From Micromonospora sp. WMMD882 (GTDB lineage Bacteria; Actinomycetota; Actinomycetes; Mycobacteriales; Micromonosporaceae), in assembly GCF_027497255.1 (NCBI RefSeq), contig NZ_CP114903.1:930001-994000 (forward strand): a DNA stretch of 64,000 bases, written 5' to 3'. Below are positions 28,245-40,800 of this stretch, in pieces. The notes beneath the pieces are model-generated. The model searched no databases, had not been told where the DNA came from, and saw only the letters and a list, made by a program, of their open reading frames with translations. The translations under genes and the position numbers were made by a program. Numbering within the stretch: position 1 is the stretch's first letter; each line of letters opens with the position of its first letter.

Positions 28245-31200
28245 TGAGCGCGTCGAGTATCGAGGACATCCTGCCGTTGGCCCCGTTGCAGGCCGGGATG
28301 ATGTTCCATTCCTGGCGTCAGACGACGGGCCCGGAGGTGCAGACCGCGCAACTGATCCTGGACCTGACCGGTCCGCTGGACGTCGGGACGCTGCGCGCGG
28401 CGGCGGACGGACTGCTGCGCCGGCACCCCAATCTGCGGGCGGGTTTCCGGGAACGCCGCGCGGGCGCTCCGGTGCAGGTGATCGTCCGCCGGCCGGAGCT
28501 GGACTGGACGGAGCAGACCGTCCCGGCCGGGGAGGACCCGGAGGCCGCCCTGGCCCGACTCACCGAACAGGACCAGGGCCGCCGGTTCGACCTCCGCCAG
28601 GCCCCGCTGATCGGTTTCCGGCTGATCCGGGCGCACGACGAGCGGCACCGGCTGGTCGTCACGTACCACCACATCCTGCTCGACGGCTGGTCCACGTCCC
28701 TGCTGGTACGGGACCTGTGCGCGCTGTACGAGCGCGGCGGGGACGACGCCGGGCTGCCGCCGGCCCCGCCGTACCGCGACTTCCTGGCCTGGCTGGCCGC
28801 CCAGGACCGGCCGGGCGCCGAGGCGGCCTGGCGGGCGGCGTTCGCCGACCTGGACGGGCCCACCCACGTGGCACCGGTCGACCCGGCCCGGGTTCCGGTC
28901 TGGCCGGAGGCCCTGCCGGGCGAGCTGGACCCGGCGGCCACCGCGGCGCTCGTCGGGTTCGCGCGGCGGCACGGCCTCACCGTCAACACGCTGATCCAGG
29001 CCACCTGGGCGCTGCTGGTCGGTCAGCTCACCGGACGCCGGGACGTGGTCTTCGGCGCGGCCGTCTCCGGCCGCCCCCCGGAGCTGGCCGGCGCGGAGCG
29101 CATGCTCGGCCTGCTGATGAACGTCGTGCCGGTGCGGGTCCGACTGCGCCGCGACGAGCCGCTGTCCGGGCTGCTGGCCCGGATCCAGCAGGAGCAGGCC
29201 GAGCTGATCGAACACCACCACCTGGGGCTGGCCGACGTGCAGAAACTGGTCGGCGCCGGTGACCTCTTCGACACCTGCGTGGCGTTCGAGAACTTCCCGG
29301 ACAGCGGCGACGACCTGCGCTGCGGGCCGGTACGGGTCGCGGTGGGCGCCGCCGACGCGGCCCACTACCCGCTGAGCCTGAACGCCGCCGGCGGCTCCCG
29401 GCTGCGGCTGCGGCTGTCGTACCGGCCGGACCTCTTCCCGGCGGGTTCCGCCCACGCGCTGCTGCGGCGGTTCACCCGGCTGCTGACCGACCTGCCCGCC
29501 CTGGCCGACGTGCGCGCCGGCCGCCTCGACCTGCTCGGCGGCGAGGACCGGCGCCGGCTGTCGACGCAGGGCCGCAACCCGTCGCCGGTGCCGGTCGCCA
29601 CCCTGCCGGAGCTGGTCGAGGCGCGGGCCGCCGCCACGCCCGACGCGGTGGCCGTCCGCTCCGACCGGCACACGCTCACCTACCGCGAGCTGAACGTCCG
29701 CGCCAACCGGCTCGCCCACGCGCTGATCGACCGGGGGATCGGCCCGGAACGGTTCGTCGCGCTCGCCATGCCCCGGGGCGTGGACCTGGTCACAGCGATT
29801 CTGGCGGTCAGCAAGACCGGCGCCGGCTACCTGCCGGTCGACCCGGAGTATCCGCGCCCCCGGGTCGAGCAGATGCTGGCCGACGCCGAGCCGGCCTGCG
29901 TGGTGTTCGCCGGGCCGGACGACGCGCCGGTGGCCCGGGCCGCCGCGGTCGCCGCCGGGTCGGCCCGCCTCGACCTCGCCGACCCGGCGGTACGGACGGC
30001 GCTGGCCGCCCGCCCCGACCACGATCCCACCGACGCCGACCGGGTCGGCCCGCTGCTGCCCACCCACCCCGCGTACGTGATCTTCACGTCCGGCTCCACC
30101 GGGCGGCCGAAGGGCGTCGTCGTCACCCACCAGGGCATCAGCAGTCTCGCCGCCACCCAGGCCGACCACCTCGGCGTGGACGGCCGGGCCCGGGTCCTCC
30201 AGTTCGCCTCGCCCAGCTTCGACGCCTCCTTCTGGGAGCTCTGCATGGCGCTCACCGCCGGCGCCGCCCTGGTGGTGCCGACCGAACGGCTGCTCGTCGG
30301 CGACCCGCTCGCCGCGTTCATCCGGGCGCACGGCGTCACCCACGCCACGCTGCCGCCGGCGGTGCTCACCCAGTTGACCGTGCAGCCGTTGCCGACCCTG
30401 CGGTCCCTGGTGCTGGCCGGTGAGGCGTGCCCCGCCGAGCTGGTGTCCCTCTGGGCGCCGGGCCGGCGCATGGTCAACGCGTACGGCCCGACCGAGACCA
30501 CGGTGTGCGCCACCCTCAGCGCCGACCTGTCCGCCGACCACGTCGACCCCGGGGCCGCCGTGCCGATCGGCCGGCCGGTCCGCAACTGCCAGGTGTACGT
30601 GCTCGACGACGACCTGCGGCTGACCCCCGCCGGCGTGGCCGGTGAGCTGTACGTGTCCGGTCGGGCCCTGGCCCGGGGCTACCTGCGCCGGCCGGGCCTG
30701 ACCGCGACCCGGTTCGTGGCCGACCCGTTCTCCCCCGGGGAGCGGATGTACCGCACCGGCGACCTGGCGCGCTGGCGGCCGGACGGCGACCTGGAGTTCG
30801 TCGGCCGGGTGGACGACCAGGTGAAGGTACGCGGTCACCGGATCGAGCCCGGCGAGGTGGAGGCGGCGCTGCTCCGGCACGCCACGGTCGGGCAGGCGGC
30901 GGTGGTCGTCCGCGAGGTCGGCGCGGGCGGCCGGCAGCTCGTCGGCTACCTGGTCGGCGCGGCGGGCCACCCCGCTCCCGACCCGGCGCAGGTGCGCGCC
31001 TTCCTCGCCGCCCAGCTTCCCGACCATCTGGTGCCGAACGTCCTCGTGCCGCTGGCCGCCCTGCCGCTGACCCGCAACGGCAAGGTCGACCGGTCGGCGT
31101 TGCCCGCCCCCGGGCAGGCGTCGGCGGCGACCCCGGACGACCTGCCCGACACCGGGACCGAGAAGCTGCTGTGCGAGCTCTTCGCCGAGGTGCTGGGGTT

Positions 31201-34200
31201 GCCCCGGGTCGGCGTGCGGGACAGCTTCTTCACCCTCGGCGGCGACAGCATCTCGTCGATCCAGTTGGTGAGCCGGGCGCAGAGCGCCGGGTTGCCGATC
31301 CGGCCCCGGGACGTCGTGCAGCACCCGACCGTCGCGCAACTCGCCGCCGTCGCCGACCTGGCCGCCGACCAGGCGGCCGGCGGGCCCGTCGCCGCCGGGG
31401 ACGACGGGTCGGGCGAGCTGGACCCGACCCCGATCATGGAGTGGCTGCGCGCCGCCGGTGGACCGGTCGACGGCTACTACCAGTCCATGGTGGTGCCCGT
31501 GCCGGCGGCGGCCACCGGGACGGAGCTGACCGCCGCCCTGCAGGCCGTGCTCGACCGGCACGACACGCTGCGCATGCGGCTGACCCGGCCGTCCTGCTCC
31601 GACGGGCCGTGGCGGTTGGACGTGTCCGCGCCGGGCACCGTGCCGGCCAGCTCGGTGCTGCGCCGGGTGGCGGTCGACCCGGACGAGCCGGCCCCGGCCC
31701 GCCGGGCCACCGTGGCGCGCCAGGCCGCGGCGGCGCAGGCGCGGCTGGCCCCGGAGCAACGGGTCATGCTCCAGGCGGTCTGGTTCGACGCCGGCCCCCA
31801 CCACCCCGGCCGGCTGCTGCTGGCCGCCCACCACCTCGCCGTCGACGCCACGTCCTGGCGGATCCTGCTGCCGGACCTGGCCGCCGCGTGGACGGCGGTC
31901 GCCGCCGGGCGGCGGCCCGAGCTGGCCCCGGTCGCCACGTCGTTCCGGCGCTGGTCGGCGCTGCTCGCCGAGGCGGCGACCCGACCCTCCCGCACGGCCG
32001 AGCTGGACCGTTGGCGGCGGACCCTGACCGACCCGCCGCCGCGGATCGCCGCCCGTCCGCTGGACCCGGCCCGGGACACCGCCCGCACCGCCCGGTCGCT
32101 GACCCGGACCGTCCCCACCGGGCTGTCGGCGGCGCTGCTCGGCCGGGTGACCGCCGCCTACCACGCCGGAGTCGACGAGGTGCTGCTCACCGCGTTGACC
32201 ATCGCGGTCGCCGAGGGACGTCCCGGCGGGCTGCTGGTGGAGGTGGAGAGCCACGGCCGTACGCCGGTCGGAGCCCCCGACGGCCACGTCGACCTGTCCC
32301 GCACGGTGGGTTGGTTCACCAGCCTGTTCCCGCTGCGGCTGGACCCGCCGCCGGGGGCGGACCCGACCCGGCCGTACGTCGTGGACCCCGCCGCCGTGGC
32401 CGGCGTCGTACGACGGGTCAAGGAGCAGGTCAGGGCGGTGCCCGACCACGGCGTCGGGTACGGGCTGCTGCGGTACCTCAACCCGGACACCGCCCCCGAG
32501 CTGGCCCGCCTCGGCCGACCGGACCTCGGCTTCAACTACCTGGGCCGGCTGGCCGGCGGCGCGACGGAAACCGACTGGACCCCGCTGCCCGGGGACGCGC
32601 TGGGCGGCGACGTCGACGTCGACATGCCGCTGCCGCACGCCGTGTCGCTGAACGCCGTGGCCGTCGACCTGGCCGACGGGCCGCAGCTACGCGCCACCTG
32701 GACCTGGGCCGGTGACGCCGTCGACGAGGAGCAGGTCGGCGAGTTGGCCGACCGGTGGCTGCGGGCGCTGGGGACGCTGGCCGACGCCGTCGACGCGCCG
32801 ACCGGCCGGCCCGCCGAGCGGGGCGGGTCGGCCGTCGGCGGCCAGATCCCGTCGGACTTCCCGCTGGTGACCGTCACCCAGGACGAGCTCGACGCGATCA
32901 CGGCCGAACGGCCCGACCTGGTCGACCTGCTGCCGCTGGCCCCGTTGCAGGAGGGCATCCTCTACCACGCCGGCTACGCCGGCTCCGGCGCGGACCTCTA
33001 CAGCGCCCAGTTGACGCTGGAGCTGACCGGCCGGCTGGACGCGACGGCCCTGCGCCGGGCCGCGCAGGACCTGCTCACCCGCCACCCCCACCTGGCCGCC
33101 GGATTCCGGCAGCGGCTCGCCGGACCGCCGGTGCAGGTGATCGGCCGGGACGTGCCGCTGCCCTGGCGGGACGCCGACCTGTCGACGTGGCCGGCGGCGG
33201 AGGCGGACGCCGGGGCCGCGCGGATCGCCGACGACGAACGCCGCCGACGCTTCGACCCGGCCCGACCGCCGCTGCTGCGGTTCTGCCTGGTCCGGCTGGG
33301 CGACGACCGGCACCGCCTCGTCTTCACCCACCACCACGTGCTGCTCGACGGCTGGTCGCTCTCCCTGGTCGTCCGGGACCTCATCGCCGGGTACGGGCAC
33401 CACCTGGGCGGCGTCGCGCCGGAACCGGCCGTGCCGTTCCGCGACTACCTGGCCTGGCTGGCCCGACAGGACCGGCCGGCCGCCGAGGCGGCGTGGCGGC
33501 AGGCGCTCGCCGGTTCACCCGGGCCGACCCTGCTGGCCGGGCCCGGCGCGGCGCACCCGACGGCGTACCCCCGGGATCTCGTCGCCGAGCTGGACGCGGA
33601 CCTGACGGTGACGCTGACCGCCCTGGCCCGGGAGCGCGGGGTGACCGTGAACACCGTCCTCCAGGCCGCCTGGGGGGTGCTGCTCGGCCACCTCACCGGC
33701 CGGGACGACGTGGTGTTCGGCACGCCCGTGTCAGGTCGCCCGCCGGAGCTGCCCGGCGTCGCGCAGATGGTCGGGCTGTTCCTCAACACGCTGCCGGTGC
33801 GGCTGCGCACCGACCCCCGGGAGCCGTTCGCCCGGCTGCTGACCCGGCTGCACGACGAGCAGTCGGCGCTGGCCCCGCACCAGCATCTCCCGCTGGGCGC
33901 GGTGCAGAAGCTCGCCGGCAGCCACGGCCCGCTGTTCGACACGCTCTACGTGTTCGAGAACTACCCGGTCGCGGTGGACGCCGCGCCGCGAATGGGGGAC
34001 GCCACCGTCACCGACGTCGAGGGCCGGGACGCCACCCACTACCCGCTGGCCCTGGCGGTGCTGCCCGGCGACCGGATGCGGCTGCGGCTCAGCCACCAGC
34101 CGGACCTGGTCGACCCGCTCACCGCGGCGGCCATCCTGGAGCGGCTGCGGGAGCTGCTGCGCGTGGTGGCCGCCGACCCGACCCGGCCGGTCGGCCGGCT

Positions 34201-36061
34201 GGCCCCGCTCACCGGGGCGGAACGGCGGCTGCTCGCCGACGCCAACGACACGGCCCGGCCGGCGCCCGGGGCGATCCTGCCCGACCTGGTGGAGGCGCAG
34301 GTGGCGCGGACCCCGGACGCGGTCGCGGTGCGCTGCGGCGACGAGGAGCTGAGCTACGCCGAGCTGAACGCGCGGGCCAACCGGCTGGCGCACCTGCTGA
34401 TCGGTCGGGGCGTCGGCCCGGAGCAGGTGGTGGCCGTCGGGCTGCCCCGGTCCACGTGGAGCCTGGTGGCCATCCTCGCCACGGTCAAGGCCGGCGCGGC
34501 GTACCTGCCGGTGGACCCGGACTATCCCGCCGCGCGCCGGGCGCTGATGGTGCGCGACAGCGACGCCGTCTGCGTGGTCGCGTCCCGGGAGACGGTCGGC
34601 GCGCTGGTCGCCGACGGCTGCCCCGCCGACCGGTGCCTCGCCCTCGACGATCCGGACGTCGCCGACCAGCTCCGCCGGCAACCGGCGACCGACCCCACCG
34701 ACCGGCGCCGGACCGCCCCGACGCGGGCCGCGCACCCCGCGTACGTCATCTACACCTCCGGCTCGACCGGCCGACCGAAGGGCGTCGTCGTCCCGCACGA
34801 GGGCATCGTCAACCGGCTGCGCTGGATGCAGGACCGGTACCGGCTGACGCCGACGGACCGGGTGCTGCACAAGACCAGCCTCAGCTTCGACGTCTCCGTG
34901 TGGGAGATGTTCTGGCCGCTGGCCACCGGGGCCGGGGTCGTCGTGGCCAGCGCCGAGGACCAGCGCGACCCGGCCCGGCTGGCCCGACTGATCACCCGCG
35001 AGCAGGTCACCACCGCCCACTTCGTGCCGTCCGTGCTGGCCGCCTTCGTGACCGAGCCGGCCGCCGGAGCCGGGACCGGCCTGCGCCGGGTGATCAGCAG
35101 CGGGGAGGCCCTGGACCCGGAGCTGGCCCACCGGGTCCACACCACCCTCGGCGCGGAGCTGCACAACCTGTACGGCCCCACCGAGGCGTCGGTGGACGTC
35201 ACCCACTGGACGGTGCCGGTCGGCGACCGACCGCGGACCGTGCCGATCGGCCGGCCCATCTGGAACATCCGGGCGCACGTCCTGGACGGCTACCTGCGAC
35301 CGGTACCGCCGGGCGTGGTCGGCGACCTCTACCTGTCCGGCGTCGGTCTGGCCCGGGGCTACCTGCGCCGGCCCGCGCTGACCGCCGAACGGTTCCTGGC
35401 CGACCCGTTCGGCGCGCCGGGGGAGCGGATGTACCGCACCGGCGACCGGGCGGCCTGGGACGGCGACGGGCAGGTGGTCTACCACGGCCGGGACGACCAG
35501 CAGGTCAAGGTGCGGGGCTTCCGCGTCGAGCTGGGCGAGATCGAGGCGGCCCTGGCCCGGGGCGCGGACGTGGCCGCCGCCGGCGCGGCGGTCCGGGAGG
35601 ACGTGCCCGGCAACCGGCGGATCGTCGGGTACGTGGTGCCGACCCCGACCGGATCGTTCGACCCGGAACGGCTGCGTGCCGAGCTGGCCGCGACCCTGCC
35701 GGCGTACCTGGTGCCGGCGCAGATCGTCGCGCTGGCCGCGATGCCGCTCACGCCCAGCGGCAAGCTCGACCGCGCGGCCCTGCCCGCGCCGCTGCCACCG
35801 GCGCCCGCCCGGGTCGACGCCGGGCCGGCCGACGCCCGGCAGACCCGGCTGTGCGAGCTGTTCAGCGAAGTGCTCGGCGTGCCGGTCGGCGTCGAGGACG
35901 ACTTCTTCGACCTCGGTGGGGACTCGCTGACCGCGATGCGACTGGTGCACGGCGTCCAGTCGGCGCTCGACGTGGAACTGGAGATCGTCGAGCTGATGCT
36001 CCACCCGACCCCCGCTCGGCTGGCCGGACGCCTGCCCGAGCTGGTGCCGGCCGGCGACTGA
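28244..36061 (+). CDS. NRPS2: C-A-T-E-C-A-T, predicted D-Phe then Ser
   Basis: 2605 residues from the ATG at 28244 that overlaps the NRPS1 stop; the frame extends upstream only as a shadow. Domain order: C3 (residues 8-440, HHILLDGWS near 143, expected D-L type after the upstream E), A3 (~453-956), T3 (LGGDSISS near 999), E (~1060-1516, [24 protein letters not shown]), C4 (~1560-1986, [10 protein letters not shown] near 1697), A4 (~2010-2516), T4 (LGGDSLTA near 2556). Codes read by eye: A3 DAWTVAAVCK, the classic Phe code, so D-Phe after epimerization; A4 DVWHISLVDK, a Ser code. The protein ends at T4 with no thioesterase. The next gene, 34 bp on, is a carbamoyltransferase that may act on the Ser or Thr hydroxyl. 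Confidence 0.95.
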   Translation: MSASSIEDILPLAPLQAGMMFHSWRQTTGPEVQTAQLILDLTGPLDVGTLRAAADGLLRRHPNLRAGFRERRAGAPVQVIVRRPELDWTEQTVPAGEDPEAALARLTEQDQGRRFDLRQAPLIGFRLIRAHDERHRLVVTYHHILLDGWSTSLLVRDLCALYERGGDDAGLPPAPPYRDFLAWLAAQDRPGAEAAWRAAFADLDGPTHVAPVDPARVPVWPEALPGELDPAATAALVGFARRHGLTVNTLIQATWALLVGQLTGRRDVVFGAAVSGRPPELAGAERMLGLLMNVVPVRVRLRRDEPLSGLLARIQQEQAELIEHHHLGLADVQKLVGAGDLFDTCVAFENFPDSGDDLRCGPVRVAVGAADAAHYPLSLNAAGGSRLRLRLSYRPDLFPAGSAHALLRRFTRLLTDLPALADVRAGRLDLLGGEDRRRLSTQGRNPSPVPVATLPELVEARAAATPDAVAVRSDRHTLTYRELNVRANRLAHALIDRGIGPERFVALAMPRGVDLVTAILAVSKTGAGYLPVDPEYPRPRVEQMLADAEPACVVFAGPDDAPVARAAAVAAGSARLDLADPAVRTALAARPDHDPTDADRVGPLLPTHPAYVIFTSGSTGRPKGVVVTHQGISSLAATQADHLGVDGRARVLQFASPSFDASFWELCMALTAGAALVVPTERLLVGDPLAAFIRAHGVTHATLPPAVLTQLTVQPLPTLRSLVLAGEACPAELVSLWAPGRRMVNAYGPTETTVCATLSADLSADHVDPGAAVPIGRPVRNCQVYVLDDDLRLTPAGVAGELYVSGRALARGYLRRPGLTATRFVADPFSPGERMYRTGDLARWRPDGDLEFVGRVDDQVKVRGHRIEPGEVEAALLRHATVGQAAVVVREVGAGGRQLVGYLVGAAGHPAPDPAQVRAFLAAQLPDHLVPNVLVPLAALPLTRNGKVDRSALPAPGQASAATPDDLPDTGTEKLLCELFAEVLGLPRVGVRDSFFTLGGDSISSIQLVSRAQSAGLPIRPRDVVQHPTVAQLAAVADLAADQAAGGPVAAGDDGSGELDPTPIMEWLRAAGGPVDGYYQSMVVPVPAAATGTELTAALQAVLDRHDTLRMRLTRPSCSDGPWRLDVSAPGTVPASSVLRRVAVDPDEPAPARRATVARQAAAAQARLAPEQRVMLQAVWFDAGPHHPGRLLLAAHHLAVDATSWRILLPDLAAAWTAVAAGRRPELAPVATSFRRWSALLAEAATRPSRTAELDRWRRTLTDPPPRIAARPLDPARDTARTARSLTRTVPTGLSAALLGRVTAAYHAGVDEVLLTALTIAVAEGRPGGLLVEVESHGRTPVGAPDGHVDLSRTVGWFTSLFPLRLDPPPGADPTRPYVVDPAAVAGVVRRVKEQVRAVPDHGVGYGLLRYLNPDTAPELARLGRPDLGFNYLGRLAGGATETDWTPLPGDALGGDVDVDMPLPHAVSLNAVAVDLADGPQLRATWTWAGDAVDEEQVGELADRWLRALGTLADAVDAPTGRPAERGGSAVGGQIPSDFPLVTVTQDELDAITAERPDLVDLLPLAPLQEGILYHAGYAGSGADLYSAQLTLELTGRLDATALRRAAQDLLTRHPHLAAGFRQRLAGPPVQVIGRDVPLPWRDADLSTWPAAEADAGAARIADDERRRRFDPARPPLLRFCLVRLGDDRHRLVFTHHHVLLDGWSLSLVVRDLIAGYGHHLGGVAPEPAVPFRDYLAWLARQDRPAAEAAWRQALAGSPGPTLLAGPGAAHPTAYPRDLVAELDADLTVTLTALARERGVTVNTVLQAAWGVLLGHLTGRDDVVFGTPVSGRPPELPGVAQMVGLFLNTLPVRLRTDPREPFARLLTRLHDEQSALAPHQHLPLGAVQKLAGSHGPLFDTLYVFENYPVAVDAAPRMGDATVTDVEGRDATHYPLALAVLPGDRMRLRLSHQPDLVDPLTAAAILERLRELLRVVAADPTRPVGRLAPLTGAERRLLADANDTARPAPGAILPDLVEAQVARTPDAVAVRCGDEELSYAELNARANRLAHLLIGRGVGPEQVVAVGLPRSTWSLVAILATVKAGAAYLPVDPDYPAARRALMVRDSDAVCVVASRETVGALVADGCPADRCLALDDPDVADQLRRQPATDPTDRRRTAPTRAAHPAYVIYTSGSTGRPKGVVVPHEGIVNRLRWMQDRYRLTPTDRVLHKTSLSFDVSVWEMFWPLATGAGVVVASAEDQRDPARLARLITREQVTTAHFVPSVLAAFVTEPAAGAGTGLRRVISSGEALDPELAHRVHTTLGAELHNLYGPTEASVDVTHWTVPVGDRPRTVPIGRPIWNIRAHVLDGYLRPVPPGVVGDLYLSGVGLARGYLRRPALTAERFLADPFGAPGERMYRTGDRAAWDGDGQVVYHGRDDQQVKVRGFRVELGEIEAALARGADVAAAGAAVREDVPGNRRIVGYVVPTPTGSFDPERLRAELAATLPAYLVPAQIVALAAMPLTPSGKLDRAALPAPLPPAPARVDAGPADARQTRLCELFSEVLGVPVGVEDDFFDLGGDSLTAMRLVHGVQSALDVELEIVELMLHPTPARLAGRLPELVPAGD

Positions 36062-36095
36062 CGCCGATCCCATTCCTCTGACGAAGGTTGACGAC

Positions 36096-37871
36096 ATGTT
36101 GACGCTGGGATACAGCGGCCTCGACCGTGGCGCCGCGCTCAAACGCGCCATCCTCGGTGACGGCTGGCGGCGGGAGCAGCGGATCGTCCAGGGCCTGGAC
36201 GCCGCCGCGGCGCTGGTCGACGAGACCGGGGTGCTCGCCGCCGCCGCCCAGGAACGCTACGACGGCGACAAGGGCACCGGCCGGTTCCCCCGGGACGCGA
36301 TCGACGCCTGCCTGCGGGCGGCCGGGGCGACCATGCGCGACGTCGAGGTGGTGGCCCACGGCTTCCGGTACGAGCCGTCGCCGGTGTGGCAGCTCGACCA
36401 CCTCTCCGCGCAGTGGTACCAGCAGGTGTACGCGCAGCAGGTGCAGCGGGACGTCTTCCACGCCCACTACCCGGCCGACCCCGCCGGGCCCCGGTTCGCG
36501 CACGTCCCGCACCACGAGGCGCACGCCGCCAGCAGCTACTACCTCAGCGGCTTCGCCGAGGCGCTGGTGGTGGTGGCCGACGGGATGGGCGAGCAGGAGT
36601 CGCTCACCGTGTTCGAGGGCCGGGGTCCCGAGCTGCGCCGGGTCGCCAGCTACCCGATCCTGGCCTCGCTGGGCATCCTCTACAGCGTCCTCACCCACTA
36701 CCTGGGGTTCCAGGTGGGCATGGACGAGTACAAGGTGATGGGTCTGGCCCCGTACGGCGACCGGCAGCGCCACCGTGCCACCTTCGACGAGTTCGTGCAG
36801 CTCAAACCGGACGGCGGTCTGGCCGTGCCGCTGCTGTCGGCGAACAAGTCGCCGATGGAGCGGGAGACCCACCAGGGGGTGCTGCGCCGACTGGAGGAGA
36901 AACTCGGCCCGGCCCGGGAGCCGGACGCCGAACTGGGCCAGCACCACATGGACGTGGCCGCCGCCGGGCAGGACGCGCTGGAACGGGCCCTGCTGCACGT
37001 GCTGGGCGAGTACCGTCGGCGCACCGGCCTGCGCCGGCTCTGCCTGGCCGGCGGCGTCGCGCTCAACTGCACCGCCAACGGGGCGATCCTGCACAGCGGC
37101 CTCTTCGACGAGGTGTTCGTCCAGCCCGCCGCCGGGGACGACGGCGCCGCCCTCGGCGCGGCCCTGTACGCGGCCCGCCAGGCCCGACCGGCCGCCCCGA
37201 CGGGCATGGCCATGCCGTACTGGGGCGACGAGCTGACCGGGCCCGACGTGGCGGCGGCGCTGCGGGACCTCGGTCCGGAGTTCACCACCCACCGGCTCCC
37301 GACCGACCGGCTGGTGGCCGAGGTCGTCACGCTGATCGGACGCGGGGCCACGGTGGCGCTGGCCCAGGGCCGGATGGAGTTCGGGCCGCGCGCGCTCGGC
37401 AACCGCAGCATCCTCGCCGACCCCCGGTCACCCACCATGCGGGCCCACCTGAACAACGTGGTCAAGCAGCGCGAGGAGTTCCGCCCGTTCGCCCCGGCGG
37501 TGCCCCGCGAGGACGCCGCCACCTACTTCGACGTTCCGCCGGGCACGGAGTCGGCGTTCCGGCACATGCTGATGGTCACCGGCGTGCGGGCGCCCTTCCG
37601 GGACCGGCTGCCGGCGGTCACCCACGTCGACGGGTCGGCCCGGGTGCAGGTGGTCGAGCGGGAGTCCGCGCCGCTGTTCTGGGCGCTGCTGCGCGAGACG
37701 GGCCGCCGTACCGGACTGCCGGTGCTGGTCAACACGTCGTTCAACCTGCGGGGGCAGCCGATCGTCCGGACCGCCGTCGACGCGGTCGCCACGTACGCCC
37801 GGTCCACCCTGGACGCCCTGGTCGTCGGGGACGTCCTGGTCACCCGGACCGGGCGGGAGGCGACCGCGTGA
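36096..37871 (+). CDS. Carbamoyltransferase (NodU/CmcH family), peptide tailoring
   Basis: 591 residues; ATG at 36096 with GAAGG about 11 nt upstream. The N-terminal half is the Kae1-like ATPase domain with metal-binding HVPHHEAHAASSYY near residue 139 and DGMGEQESLTVF. The C-terminal third holds the YrdC-like carbamoyl-transfer part (FGPRALGNRSILADPR, then NTSFNLRGQPIV). The family moves a carbamoyl group from carbamoyl phosphate, via carbamoyl-AMP, to a hydroxyl. Placed between two NRPS genes and coupled to NRPS3 by a GTGA overlap, it most likely carbamoylates a Ser, Thr or P450-introduced hydroxyl of the peptide, during or after assembly. The site cannot be told from sequence. Confidence 0.93.
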   Translation: MLTLGYSGLDRGAALKRAILGDGWRREQRIVQGLDAAAALVDETGVLAAAAQERYDGDKGTGRFPRDAIDACLRAAGATMRDVEVVAHGFRYEPSPVWQLDHLSAQWYQQVYAQQVQRDVFHAHYPADPAGPRFAHVPHHEAHAASSYYLSGFAEALVVVADGMGEQESLTVFEGRGPELRRVASYPILASLGILYSVLTHYLGFQVGMDEYKVMGLAPYGDRQRHRATFDEFVQLKPDGGLAVPLLSANKSPMERETHQGVLRRLEEKLGPAREPDAELGQHHMDVAAAGQDALERALLHVLGEYRRRTGLRRLCLAGGVALNCTANGAILHSGLFDEVFVQPAAGDDGAALGAALYAARQARPAAPTGMAMPYWGDELTGPDVAAALRDLGPEFTTHRLPTDRLVAEVVTLIGRGATVALAQGRMEFGPRALGNRSILADPRSPTMRAHLNNVVKQREEFRPFAPAVPREDAATYFDVPPGTESAFRHMLMVTGVRAPFRDRLPAVTHVDGSARVQVVERESAPLFWALLRETGRRTGLPVLVNTSFNLRGQPIVRTAVDAVATYARSTLDALVVGDVLVTRTGREATA

Positions 37872-40800
37872 GCGTCGACCACGAGCCGACGACGGTCGAC
37901 GCGACGCCGTACGCCGATCTCGTGCACGCCGCGTTCCGCCAGGCGCTGCGGCTGGCCGAGGTGCCGCCGGAGGCCGACTTCTTCGACCTCGGCGGGCAGT
38001 CGTTGCAGGCCGTCGAGGTGGCGCTGGAGCTGCGCCGGCGCACCGGCGTGCCGATCGACCTGGACCTGCTGTTCCGCTGCCGGCGGCCGGTCGACGTGGC
38101 CGCGTTCCTGGCCCGGCACGCCCCGTCGGCCCGGGAGACCCCGCTGTCGGCGACCGAGGAACGCATGCTGTTCCTGGACCGGCTGCATCCCGGCTCGCCG
38201 CTGTACTGCGTGCCGGTGCGTTACCGCTTCGACGGCCCCCTGGACGCCGGGGCCCTGCACGACGCGGCGCAGGAGCTGGTCGCCGACCACGAGGCGCTGC
38301 GGACCTGCTTCACCCCGGACGGTCGGCGGCTGGTCCGGTCGGCCGCCACGCTGCCCTGGACGGTGCTGGACCTGACCGGGGAGGACCCGGACCGGGCGGC
38401 GACCGAGGCCCGGCGGCACCTGGCCGCCGAGGCGGTCCGCCCGGTCCCCACCGACGTGCCGCCGTTGGCGCGCGCCTGCCTGGTCACCGAGCCGGGCGAC
38501 CGGGCGACGCTGCTGCTGACGCTGCACCACCTGGTCGCCGACCAGCACTCCCTCGACCTGCTGGACCGGCAGCTCCAGCGCCGGTACGGCGACCGGGTCG
38601 GCCTGGGCCGCGACCTGCCGCCGCTGCGCCGCCGGGGCCTGGGCGGCCGGTCGGACGAGTCGGCGTCCCGGACCTACTGGCGGGAGCGCCTGGCCGGGGT
38701 GGGTGGCCGGATGACGCTGCCGACCGACCGGCCCCGGCCCGACGTGCCCGGCCCCCGGGGCGAGGTGGCGCAGGCCCCCGTCGCCCCGGCGCTGGCGGCC
38801 CGCCTCACCGAGCTGGCGGCGGCGTCGGCGGCGTCGGAGTTCATGGTGCTGCTGGCCGCCTACGCCGCCTTCCTGCGCCGGGTCGGCCGGCCGGCCGGCG
38901 TCCGTGCCGCCGACGCGTCGGACGTGGTGGTGGGGGTGCCGCTCAGCGGCCGTACGGCCGACGACGAGGAGACCGTCGGGATGTTCGTCAACGTCCTGCC
39001 GGTGCGCGTCCGGATCGACGCCGACACCACCTTCCGGGGACTGGTCGCCGAGCTGCGGGGGCTGGTCGCCGCGGCGCTGGCCCACCAGTGGACGCCGTTG
39101 CAGGAGCTGGTGGCGGTGGCGGGCAGGCCCGGTGACCACCCGTTGACCCAGGTGAGCATCTCGCACGTCGACGACCGGAGCTGGCACTGGGCGCCGGCCG
39201 GAGCCACCGTGGTCCGGGACGTCCTGCCCACCGGCACCGCCAAGTACGAGCTGCTCTGGACGGTCACCACCGACGCCACGTCGGCCCGGTCCTGCCTGGA
39301 GGCCAGCGGCGACCTGTTCAGCCGGGCCCGGACGGAGGATCTGCACGGGAAGCTGCTGGACACCCTCGACCGGCTCACCGCCGCGCCGGACGCCCCGGTC
39401 GTCACCACCCTGGACCCCGCCGGCCCTGTCGGCTCCGCCGACCCCGCCGGCCCTGTCGGCTCCGCCGACCCCGCCGGCTTAGTCGGCTCCGCCGGCCCTG
39501 TCGGGCGCGCCGTTCCGGCCGGCGACGGGTACGTCCGTCAGCCCGTCGACGGACCGGTGCACGAGCAGGTCGCGGCGCGGGCGCGGGCCCACCCGACGGC
39601 GGTCGCGGTCCGTGACGGGCAGCGGCGGCTTAGCTACGGCGAGCTGGACGCCGCCGCCGACGGCCTCGCGCGCCACCTGGTGGGTCTGGGCGTACGGCCG
39701 GGGGAGCGGGTCGCGGTGGCCGCCGAGCGCGGCGCGGACGCGGTGACCGCGTTCCTGGCCGTGCTGCGCGCCGGGGCGGCGTACGTGCCGGTCGACGTGG
39801 CGCAGCCGCCCGCCCGCAGCCAGGGCATCATGCGGGACAGCCGGGTCCGGCTGGCGCTGTGCGGGCCGGGCGCGGGGGAGCACGTGCCGTTCGGGGTGCC
39901 CACCGTGGACCTGGCCGACGCCCTGGCCGGGGCGTCCGAGGCGGCCGAGGCGGGCGAGCCGACCCGGGCGGCCCCGGCGGTCGCGGTGACCGTGCGGCAT
40001 CCCGCGTACGTCATGTACACCTCCGGCTCCACCGGCGCGCCGAAGGGCGTGGTGGTCCCGCACGAGGCGATCGGTCGGCTGGTGCCGCGCTCCAACTTCC
40101 TGCGGCTGGGCCCGGAGGACGTCGTCGCGCACCTGTCCAACACCGCCTTCGACGCGGCCACCCTGGAGATCTGGGGCGCGCTGTGCGCGGGCGCGACGCT
40201 GGTGGTGGTGCCCCGCGAGGTCGCGCTCTCCCCGTACCGGATGGGGCAGTTCCTCGCCGAGACCGGCGTGACCGTCATGTTCACCACGAACGCGCTGCTC
40301 AACGCGATCGTGGCGCACGTCCCCGACGCCTTCGCCGGGCTGCGGGTGCTGCTGATCGGCGGGGACCAGTACGCGGTCGGCCCGCTGCGGCGGATGCTGG
40401 CCGCCGGCGGGCCGCGCCACCTGCGCAACGCGTACGGCCCGACGGAGAACACCACGTTCTCCGCCGCGCACGAGGTCGTCCCGGCCGACCTGGAGCGGGG
40501 GGTCGTCCCGATCGGCGGGCCGATCGACGGCGGCTACCTGCGGGTGCTCGACGACCGGTTGACGCCGGTCGCGCCGGGCGACACCGGCGAGCTGTACGTC
40601 GGCGGTCAGGGGCTGGCCGACGGCTACGTGGAGGACCCGGGGCGCACCTGCGCGGCGTTCGTCGCGGACCCATTCGCCGGCCGGCCCGGCGCGCGGCTCT
40701 ACCGCACCGGGGACCTGGTGCGGCTGCTGCCCGACGGCGGGGTGGTGTTCCTGGGCCGCCGGGACGACCAGGTGAAGATCAGCGGCTTCCGGGTCGAGCT

